From positions 55,563,530 to 55,627,529 of the forward strand of contig CM055279.1 in assembly GCA_029237695.1 (NCBI GenBank): a DNA stretch of 64,000 nt, in the 5' to 3' direction. Position numbers and translations under genes: made by a program. The stretch is from Conchocele bisecta (lineage: Eukaryota > Mollusca > Bivalvia > Lucinida > Thyasiridae). Below, one piece after another: positions 55,591 to 64,000 of the stretch. The notes under the pieces were generated by a model. It had not been told where the DNA came from, did no database searches, and worked only from the letters and a program-made list of their open reading frames with translations. The first letter of the stretch is position 1; the number at the start of each line of letters is the position of its first letter.

Positions 55591-56365
55591 TGTTAAAGTA
55601 ATGGCTGACACTCTAAGTCCCGCCTCCCATCCCCGCTATAAGGCATTCTGTGATATGTGTATTGCACGGACCTGTATGGTGCGGTAGCCGTACCAGGTCC
55701 AGGGAATGTCCATTTTATCTTTCATTAACGCTAGGAATGTTGGTAAATGGGTAGGATGCATTTTCAGGAGAAAACACTAGTCGGATGGGTTTTGTATTAA
55801 GTTTACAGGAACAAAAACTACTACAAGTTTTGTAGGTTTACAAACATATTAAATCTCTTATTTAATTTTATCCATGTATTGTGGATTATAATGGTCAAAT
55901 GAGACCTGGTGATTTTACTGGTCCCAAATGGCCAGTTGTTCCTTGTTGAATACAAGTTCTTCCTTGTAAATACTCTTGTCCACAGACTTCACAATTGTTA
56001 TGAACGAACCCAGTACTTGCATGTCAGTTCATTTGGGAAAAGTGGGAATGGTGAGCCATTTTATTTCTTCTACTTTATTGGTTTGTTTGTAGCTCTTAAA
56101 TATATATTTTATAACAAAACTGTTAGTTATCGTTACTTTATAAAGGTACTGAATCCTTAAAGGGAAGGAAATGAATATTGTTGGATTCTGTTACTTATAT
56201 GTTGTATTTCTCTTGAAATCATGATTTGGTAACACATGAGAAATATCTGCATTAGAGGCAATTCTTATTGTCAAAATATTTTTGTAAAGAATTGATTAAA
56301 TGCAAAAAGTGAACAGCATACGACAACATCCATTTGGCGCTACACATTGAAGTGTCCTGTTGCAG
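55591..56365. other. FoxJ intron spacer
   Basis: No gene is seen. A small hairpin-like word (GGACCTGTATGGTGCGGTAG paired with CCGTACCAGGTCC) lies near 55670. The last 12 bases (GTGTCCTGTTGCAG region) form the acceptor for the next exon. Confidence 0.5.
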
Positions 56366-56451
56366 GTGGTGCCATGTACAGCAACAACCAGCTTGCGATC
56401 AAGATCTCCAGTCCCAGTGGTGTCAGTCCACAGATATCTCCCGCCAGCACA
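56366..56451 (+). CDS. foxj3-like: FoxJ2/3-type forkhead gene, internal coding exon
   Basis: The acceptor is GTCCTGTTGCAG and the donor CAGCACA|GTGAGTGCC. Two bases complete the glycine codon begun in the exon at 43292-43456; the exon then reads GAMYSNNQLAIKISSPSG and VSPQISPAST and ends between codons, which matches the next exon. The serine/proline-rich sequence suits a disordered region before the C-terminus. The frame stays open past the donor, so a longer form by read-through of the splice site is possible. Confidence 0.62.
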
Positions 56452-57196
56452 GTGAGTGCCCGTCCCACTGTCCAAACCATCCACACCCCGCTCTCACCTA
56501 GTTTGATTCAAAACATAAAATACTGTATATGTATGGGATGTCAAATGTTGACAACAATATCAGAGAGCACACTTGTGTGGTTGGACATTTTTGTCATCTT
56601 CCACTTCCATTTTAGGCGATAGGAGAAAGCTGGAGAAATAATTCTATATAAATAACTACTGCTTCCTCGCTCATCAACCGCAGCATAGAATAACATCTGT
56701 GTAATAGGTTCATTGTAGTTTTACTATGATAAGGACGTTCATTTCAAGAGGTTTTGTACAAATTATTATTTTGCTAATTTCATCATTGTTAGTAAAGCGA
56801 TTTTGGGGTTACTTTTTCCATAATGTAGAGCATGTATTGGTCATAAAAATCTTTTAGCATTTCATGTCCTAGTTGTAGCTTCAAATTATTATGTTTACTA
56901 CAAAAATGCCATTGGAAAGCGAAATTTATGAAATAAAAAAATGACACAAATTTGGACCGTGCGATTGATTTGCTATTTCATGGTCATATTTTGCTGGGTT
57001 TCTTTTGAGAATGTGAGCATAAGAAACATTTTCGGAACGGTTGGGGTTCGGCTGATTTAGAAAATTGTTTTATGGATGGCGGATAGTGTTTTGACCCGAT
57101 TGCGATTACAAATCGATATGGCAGTTTAATGTTCCATAAAAACACAACACAAGCTTATTTATGTGATACTGTTTGCTATACTATGATACCATTACT
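56452..57196. other. FoxJ intron spacer
   Basis: AT-rich intron. No gene or clear repeat is seen. Confidence 0.5.
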
Positions 57197-59024
57197 AACA
57201 AGAGTGCCGCAAGTCACAAAATACGCCCGTCGAATATGGGCCAGACAGCGAAGATGCAGAAATGTGAAGCTGTCACCAAGGCAAGAAACATTAATGAGAA
57301 TTTGAAAGTCTATAGCATTATTTCTTCATCACGTTGTGATAAACATGTATGCTAATTTAGGCAGAGATAGAAAAGTAGTGTGTAAAGTAGAAATGATAGG
57401 GATTGGATACAATAATGTAGAAAAAATGGCTAAGTTAAAAAGGTGATATTTTTGTTAAAAAATATGTTTTCGGCATAAAAACACCAAGGTGCACATCTTC
57501 AATATGTGTAGAAGACGTGTGTATAGTTTCAGAACGATCGACTGAACTGTTTCGGAGGAGTTGTGTACACAAACTCTGTACCGTATATAGAATTGTATTG
57601 AAAAATGTAGAAAAAATGGCTAAGTTAAAAAGGTGATATTTTTGTTAAAATATATTTGTTCGGCATAAAAAGACCAAGGTGCACATCTTTAATATGTGTA
57701 GAAGACGTGTGTATAGTTTCAGAACGATCGACTGAACTGTTTCGGAGGAGTTGTGTACACAAACTCTGTACCTTATATAGAATTGTATAGAAAAATGTAG
57801 AAAAAATGGCTAAGTTTTGTTAAAAAATATTTTTTCAACATAAAAACACCAAGGTGCACATCTTCAATATGTGTAGAAGACGTGTGTATAGTTTCAGATC
57901 GATCGACTGAACGGTTTCGGAGGAGTTGTGTACACAAACTCTGTACCGTATATAGAACTGTATAGAAATATGTAGACAAAATGGCTAAGTTAAAAAGATG
58001 ATATTTTTGTTAAAAAATATTTTCTTCGGCATAAAAACACCAAGGTGCACATTTTCAATATGTGTAGAAGACGTGTGTATAGTTTCAGATCGATCGACTG
58101 AACGGTTTCGGAGGAGTTGTGTACACGAACTATGCACTTTTTCTTCAGCTGCCCGCCCGCCCGCCATGCGGTAAAACATAATACGTACAGTTTTTTAAAA
58201 ACGGGTCGTATAAAAAACGGTACTTATTATGTTTTACTGTGGGGCGGGCGGGCTGCGGACAGAAAAACTGCATAGTTTGTGTACACAACCCCTCTGAAAC
58301 TGTCCAATCAATCGATCTGAAACTATACACACATCTTCTACACATATTGAAGATGTGCAGCTTGGTGTTTTTATGCTGAAAACATATATTTCAACAAAAA
58401 TATCACCTTTTTAACTAGCCATATTTTCTACATCCATGTATACAATTCTATATAGGGTACAGAGTTTGTGTACACAACTCCTCTGAAACCGTTCTGTCAA
58501 TCGATCTGAAACTATACACACATCTTCTACACATATTTAAGATGTGCACCTTGCTGTTTTTATGCCGAAAAAATATTTTTTTTAAAAAAATATCACCTTT
58601 TTAACTTCAATAGCAATTTTTTCTACATTTTTGTATGCAATTCTATGTAGGGTACAGAGTTTGTGTACACAACTCATCTGAAACCGTTCAGTCAATCGAT
58701 CTGAAACTATACACATGTCTTCTACACATATTGCAGATGTGCACCTTGGTGTTCTTATGCCGAATTTATTTTTATTTCTTTAAATATCACCTTTTTTAAC
58801 TTAGCCATTTTTTCTACATTTTTGTATCCAATTCTATATAATTTCTACTTTACACATCTGTACCTAAATTAGTATAGCTGTTTATCACAACAAGAGGAAG
58901 AAACAATGCTATAGATTTTCAGATTCACATTAATGTTGCTTGTGGTGACAGCTTCACATTTCTGCATCTTCGCTGTCTGGCCCATCTTCGACGGGCGTAT
59001 TTTGTGACTTACAGCACTCTTGTT
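57197..59024. mobile_element. Palindromic inverted dimer of a tandem-repeat element
   Basis: The outer ends are AACAAGAGTGCCGCAAGTCA and GACTTACAGCACTCTTGTT. Moving inward, the arms pair through AATACGCCCGTCGAA, GGGCCAGACAGCGAAGATGC and TTTCTACTTTACACA-like blocks. Then come about four direct copies (57415-58130) and about three and a half inverted copies (58260-58830) of a 185-bp unit (ACACCAAGGTGCACATCTTC, GAAGACGTGTGTATAGTTTC, GGAGGAGTTGTGTACACAAA). The centre at 58140-58262 has GCCCGCCCGCC facing GGGCGGGCGGGC. Arm length is about 900 bp. Both outer ends look like the CTCTTGTT 3' ends of Helitron-like elements. Confidence 0.8.
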
Positions 59025-59419
59025 CTGCTTTCTGGTACCCCCACGTATAAGATTTTTATATTTATTTCTAAACCAATCTGGTAGTTTCTGTATAGAAGAT
59101 AATACTTTTGTAAAAATCAATTTGATGGTTGCAATTCAACCGACTGTTTCAACAAAATTAAAATAAGTCTTATTTGTTGGACTTCAGCCAAGTTCCTCAC
59201 GAACTCGGCAAGTTAAATACATTAAATTAACACAATTCTTGGATTAGATTTATTGCATAAGCACATCATCATGCAATGAAGATGTAGTGATCACTTGATG
59301 TGTTTTCTGAAGGTATCCCAATTATAAATATTACACCTGTGTGTTACATTTTAATAAGTGTGTTATTACAATGTGTTGCTCATTTTCTGCAATACTGTGT
59401 AGTCTGTGTTTGCTTGCAG

Positions 59420-59542
59420 AACGACAGTTTTGTGTCCAGTCGGCCACGTGTCGAGGTACAGCCCCTGCACTATGCGAGTTCGAGCCAGCTGACGGCCGAT
59501 GACATTGAGGAGGACTTCACCGACTGGGACAAGCTGCTGTGA
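59420..59542 (+). CDS. foxj3-like: FoxJ2/3-type forkhead gene, last coding exon
   Basis: The acceptor is GTGTTTGCTTGCAG. The exon starts on a codon boundary (NDSFVSSRPRVEVQPLHYAS), continues SSQLTADDIEEDFTDWDKLL and ends at TGA 59540-59542. The acidic/tryptophan C-terminus (EEDF-DWD-L) parallels the end of vertebrate FOXJ2/3. With the other three exons it makes a continuous frame of about 165 codons with no stops. Confidence 0.75.
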   Translation, partial: NDSFVSSRPRVEVQPLHYASSSQLTADDIEEDFTDWDKLL

Positions 59543-62270
59543 CGGGCCGGCCCCGCTCACCGATTTCACTATACAGCCGGCACACAGCAGGCTGCTACAC
59601 TGGGCGCTCACTGCTGTCAATCACAAACACACTGTGGCACTGACAATTGTAATTGCAGTGAGATAATACAGTTTAAAAAAAAACAGTCAGCTGTTGTTGC
59701 TATGACAAGTTAGGTTGTGTTTACGTTACAACTGGAGGTAACTATTTTTCTGACTATTCACATCAGCATAATGTGTGAGTTCAATGTAGTCACCACATAT
59801 TTGCCTTTACATGTTTGATACATAGCAATAGTATACACATCTGATTGTTGTGTCACACACTTGTAAATCAAAGGTCTGTGATCATCAGTGATGTATCACA
59901 TGTGCCGTGTTTATTGTTGTTTAGGTGTGAAATGGATACATCTCCAAATTGTGTGACTTACAGGGCAAACATTGCAATTCGTATTGTACATGTAGAGGTG
60001 GGAGAAGTGTACGTTTATGGCTATACTTGGTGTATCACGGAGCGTTTGTAGGGGCACTGCTAGAAAGGGGACTAGCTCCCGGGAGGAGTTTATTGCCATT
60101 TTCACAGTATCTCCTTCATGTGTATATGTCCTTGTGTAACATATCCATTAATCATGTTGATTTTAGTGCTTTGAAAGTACACTTTATTTGTATTGACGGG
60201 GAATGAATGAATTCACTGACGATTTTATAATTTTTTTTGTATATAATATCCTATTTTTGTTACACAAAAAAATGATGCAAATACTGCTATAAATTATGGT
60301 GTAAATAATTGTTAAGTGAAAGTTTTATGTATGCACTGTTTACTTGTGTATAATTTGAGTTTGCTCAGACAACAGAGTTAGTTCCCCTGCTTGAGCTCTT
60401 CGCAGGGAAGGTGCAATAACAACCAATGATATCATTGTTCTGTTGTTTGAATTTTTGTGACTACAGATTGTTGTTTTTCTGAAGCGTAGTTTTATTTATT
60501 TAGTGCGTTGTTACATGTTATTTACCGGATGATTATCATTTTGCAAAATGTAGCATGCTCACATATATGACATGTCAAGGGAAATTGTTTCAAATGTGAC
60601 TCGTCTAAGACACACGGCGAGTGATGACCCAAATGTTCTGTCTGTAAGCCAGAACACACAAAGGTCATTACACTGTCGAAATTAAATGAGATGCTGTAAA
60701 TTTTATATATGCATGGCTAAATAATTCAGTTAATGGTTAACAATTTTACATTTCTAATTGGGTATACTGTGGTTTCATTAATTTCTGTCGGGGTAAAATG
60801 CCGTCATTGGGCCCCAAAATACATATTCGTCAGGTCGTGAATTTGTCGTCCGAAATTTGTCATGTCTGCATCAGAAATGTTTACTTATCAGCACGTATTG
60901 TATGCTGAGCCTCTTTTTTTGTAAACAGTTTACTTGTTATTGTTTGGTGCAGAGACATAAATACCAACAAACTCCTTGGTTGGTGACATTTCGATGACCT
61001 TAGCAAATCCTGGTTATTTTCAATGACACATAACCGGTACTTTCCGATATGTCGGTTGTGGCATATATTCCAATAGGCATAGATCTACGGTAATTCCATA
61101 CAAGATATAAAAATCTACAAATATATCGTAGGCATGAATTTACCACGCAACTAGCTCATTTTTGTTTACACAACGCTGATTTGTCTACAGTGACAAGCCC
61201 CTGTCTGTCAGTTGGCAGGCTTCAAACAGATGCCACCCTCGTCAATTTTGACAGTGTAAATGTCATGCTGCAGGCACAGTTATATCAAAGATTAATACAC
61301 GCTATTGGTGAGTCATTGACGTATGCGACATGGCTTACCAGGCTGCTATCTGACATATCCCGGTTTATTGCATTAGCGGCCAGTTTAGGCCAACATTAGT
61401 TTGCAGTTCCGCTAGTCTAATCATAGTTTACCATGTTTTCCATTCATTCAATTAAACATCACGTAAGAAATCAGCGGACATTATGATTTGGTTATTAAAT
61501 ACCGGTGTTCACACCTGACTATGATTTACATTAGTCAGAAAGCAAATAAGTCTGATGTTCTTGGCTGGTTTGGACACCGGTCTTGTATGGACTTATACAT
61601 TACTAGACTCGCACTTGAATCATTGTTCAGTTACTGTATTTCCCCCCGCGCCATTTACAGGCCGATTCACTTTTCTATATATAGCAATTTAAAGAAAATA
61701 TGACCGTTATCAATTTAATGGGGTGCCAACAAGAATGGTTTATGGCTATTGTGCAAGTTCATTATTCGTTGAGGATGTTAATTCGTCATCCAGGTCAATG
61801 ACGAAAATTGAGCCATGACGAATGTTTATGAAACCACAGTAACTTATTTCTTAATAAACAAAATAGTAACTGTTCTTGTTTATCAAGTTGTACAATAATA
61901 ACAGTAATAAATACACCAAAGACTATATGTTTTTCTATGCTACTTTAAATTCCTAATTACTAATGATACTTACTGTAAATCATAGTCTGTGAAATTAAAG
62001 GACCGTAATTATGTTAATATCATGAAAATATGAAAATAGAGCATGTCTTAATGACATGGTATTGGAATAATGTGAATACATACATTTTAAGAGATATATT
62101 ATACACCCATTTGAAAAACGGGACATGTGGCGTCGTCCGTCCATCCATAAACATTGTACATCAAACTAGACGTACAGTTTTCCACTGATCAAGTTCATAC
62201 TTCCTATACATGACTACTATCATGTCCCGCAGTGCGTAACGCAAATTTCTTTGCTCCACCTCAAATCCCC
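59543..62270 (+). other. FoxJ 3' untranslated region and downstream DNA
   Basis: No further gene is seen. The first polyadenylation-like hexamers I find are ATTAAA at 60681 and AATAAA at about 61854, so the transcript end cannot be fixed by reading. Near 62120 there is a CGTCCGTCCATCC run of the kind found at Helitron-like left ends. Confidence 0.45.
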
Positions 62271-62279
62271 TTTTTTTTC

Positions 62280-62640
62280 AACCTGAAAGTCCCAGTTTTG
62301 GCTCAGCGAACTGGAGACCTGGTTTGGCCCTCACATACGTCTTTGACATTTTGTATGTGACAGTTGAATCTGGTTGAACCTTATGTGAGTATTACGATAT
62401 TCGTAATTCTATTTTAGGGGAAGGGGCCAAGTGACTGGTGCGGTATGTACCTGGCACCAGGTCAGGTTATTCTAATTTCAGGGCTGAATATATTTGTTCT
62501 CGATGTAAATATTCCGTTCTGATTTTGGGATTTTCCCCCCAATGCAGCATGTTAAAATGGGATCGAACCCGTTTGCCCGGCCTTACATGACCTTAGCTGT
62601 TGATAGGCCGTTAAACACTAATAAACAAACAAACAAACAT
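62280..62640 (+). mobile_element. SINE-like retroposon with (AAAC)n tail
   Basis: It is the uninterrupted reference copy for the element split at 33485-39910: TTTGGCCCTCACATACGTCT, CTGGCACCAGGTCAGGTTAT, GGGATCGAACCCGTTTGCCC, TTACATGACCTTAGCTGTTG and ATAAACAAACAAACAAAC. Confidence 0.7.
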
Positions 62641-62914
62641 TCATCCATCAAGTGCCACAGAGCATAACATAAATAAATTTGCTCCACCTCCAACAATTTT
62701 CCCACTAACTGGAGTGAGTAGCATGAACGCTTTTATGTGGCTCCAATCCTTACAGAGTTATGCACCTTTTACGACTGAGAATAAGCAACTTTGGCTTCTA
62801 CTATTTCTACAGTTTACAGTTGATTTACATGCACACACCAATCAACTAATGGTGTACATCTGCAGTGACATATCATTTTACTTTAATGTTACATTGACCT
62901 ACTTTTTTCACTAA

Positions 62915-63115
62915 AAAAACTGCGTGTTCTGGTTAGGCGAGTGACTGCCACTGTATATGTAACAACAGAACATTCTGGTTAGGTGAGTGAGCACCGCTGT
63001 ATATATGTAACAATAGAACATTCTGGTTTATAGGCGAGTGACCGCCACTGTATATGTTACAACAGAACATTCTGGTTAGGCGAGTGACCGCCGCTGTATA
63101 TATGTAACAAACCAG
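62915..63115 (+). repeat. Minisatellite of about 50 bp, four copies
   Basis: GAACATTCTGGTTAGGCGAG, TGACCGCC(A/G)CTGTATATG and TAACAACA recur about four times with small length differences. Confidence 0.85.
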
Positions 63116-63129
63116 GGTACCAATGATGC

Positions 63130-63775
63130 CTTCACATAGGCGGCGGAAGCCGAACATTATTGGGGGGGCCTAATGTTGAGGGCCCGACGGGCCCGATAGC
63201 GCTAGGGGGGTCCGGGGGCATGCCCCCCCCTGAAATTTTTGAAATCCAAGTGGTGTGAAACGCCATTTCCTGCATTCTCAGCAAAGTTCTCAACAAAGTT
63301 CCCAGTACTCATGATTACACAAATATATTAGAATAAAAAATCCAAAATTTACAGAATATTTGGGGGGGGGGGGGCTAGGCCCCAACAAAATTATTGGGGG
63401 GGCCTAGGCCCCCCCAGCCCCCCAGCCCCCCCCCCCCCACCCCCCCCCCCCCCCAGCCCCCCCAACCCAGCCCCCCCATCCCCCCCAGCCCCCCACCCCG
63501 CCCCCCCCCAGCCCAGCCCCCCCCCAGCCCCCCCCAGCCCCCCCAGCCCCCTCCCCCCCACCCCCCCCCCCCCCCAGCCCCCCCAGCCCCCCCAACCAGT
63601 CCCAGCCCCATCCCCCCCCCCCATCCCCCCAGCCCCCCCCCCCATCCCCCCAGCCCCCCCCCCCCCCCCCCCCCAGCCCCCCCCCCAGCCAGCCCAGCCC
63701 CCCCCCCCACAGCCCCCCTCCCCCCCCCCCCCCAGCCCCCTCCCCCCCCAGCCCCCGCTTTCCGCCGCCCCTGCT
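63130..63775. mobile_element. hAT-like non-autonomous element containing a C-rich tract
   Basis: The left side reads AGGCGGCGGAAGCC and TTGGGGGGGCC; the right side ends GGCCCCC...GCTTTCCGCCGCCCCTG. Inverted, the right end is CAGGGGCGGCGGAAAGC, which resembles hAT ends (CAGNGGCGG). CTTCA occurs just outside both ends but a full 8-bp duplication is not clear. From 63361 a run of G changes to about 400 bp of almost pure C with AG interruptions (63407-63760), which is low complexity. Confidence 0.45.
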
Positions 63776-63839
63776 TCAGTCGAGGAATTTGACTATTATA
63801 CCGTACTCGCGCAACAAATTTGGTGCACAATGGGTGGTG

Positions 63840-64000
63840 GGACTTCATACATGCATACATTCCGCTGATGGTCCTCTATCATGCTGTGACAAGTCCATGA
63901 TCCTCCACCCCTCACTAGTTCCAATGTGAAGGTCACAGACTTGGTGCATTCTCAATGGTGAGCATAGCGAGTAAATGCCTTTTACTGTTGCAGACATTCG
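63840..64000 (+). repeat. Start of another tandem-repeat unit, cut by the window edge
   Basis: CTTCATACATGCATACATTC, GGTCCTCTATCATGCTGTGA and GTGAAGGTCACAGACTTGGT combine words of the 168-bp and 169-bp arrays. It probably belongs to the same class of element. Confidence 0.55.

Noticed and set aside
63375..63860. Glycine-rich 161-codon protein and the proline-rich frames opposite it
   Set aside because: They are translations of the C-rich low-complexity tract.

Overview
The window looks like a gene-poor, transposon-packed intronic stretch of an invertebrate nuclear genome, most likely a bivalve mollusc. The clues are several Helitron-like tandem-repeat elements of the kind I associate with bivalves (terminal GC hairpins followed by CTCTTGTT, long internal arrays), tRNA-derived SINEs, a DIRS retrotransposon and a Polinton/Maverick. 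I have no species marker. The only host gene I can support is a FoxJ2/3-type forkhead gene on the + strand, seen as four C-terminal coding exons (31409-31534, 43292-43456, 56366-56451, 59420-59542) with matching splice phases and large introns full of repeats. The forkhead-domain exons are not in the window.

1-5.2 kb: a Helitron-like element with 430-bp repeats, a SINE, and a degenerate array with a short TIR element inside it. 5.18-30.4 kb: one DIRS-type tyrosine-recombinase retrotransposon (gag-like, RT/RNase H, recombinase, inverted terminal repeats and an internal complementary region). It is split by a tandem-repeat Helitron-like insertion (7.86-10.27 kb) and by a 16.8-kb Polinton (12813-29632). 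The Polinton carries a DNA polymerase B, integrase, packaging ATPase, an internally shortened major capsid gene, a penton-like gene, several small membrane or coiled-coil proteins, and a 48-residue-repeat coiled-coil protein next to the penton gene. A SINE and a 3'-truncated piggyBac have landed inside its right end. Nearly every Polinton gene has frameshifts or stops, and no adenain-type protease is visible.

31.4-43.3 kb: FoxJ exons around a SINE with a 12-bp target duplication. Inside that SINE sits a 6.1-kb DNA transposon with inverted ends and one long, broken minus-strand gene. This gene has an XPG/FEN-like nuclease signature and a C-terminal CXC cysteine cluster, which resembles the Academ superfamily. 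43.5-50.8 kb: a satellite of about 41 bp in about 120 copies starts just downstream of a FoxJ 5' splice site. Most units contain GTAAACA, the forkhead consensus site. It is interrupted by a SINE and by a 169-bp array. 51.4-55.4 kb: a 168-bp array element carrying a second Helitron-like element and a hairpin element. 57.2-59.0 kb: a palindromic inverted dimer. 59.5-64 kb: the FoxJ stop codon, downstream DNA, a SINE, a minisatellite, a C-rich tract and the start of another array.

Nothing here forms one working pathway. The layout records repeated insertion into one host gene: DIRS, then a Helitron-like element and a Polinton, then a SINE and piggyBac. The points most worth following are the forkhead-site satellite inside a forkhead gene, the fibre-like repeat protein of the Polinton, the XPG-type transposon, and one nuclear-receptor-like core (TCAAGGTCA) shared by several otherwise different arrays.
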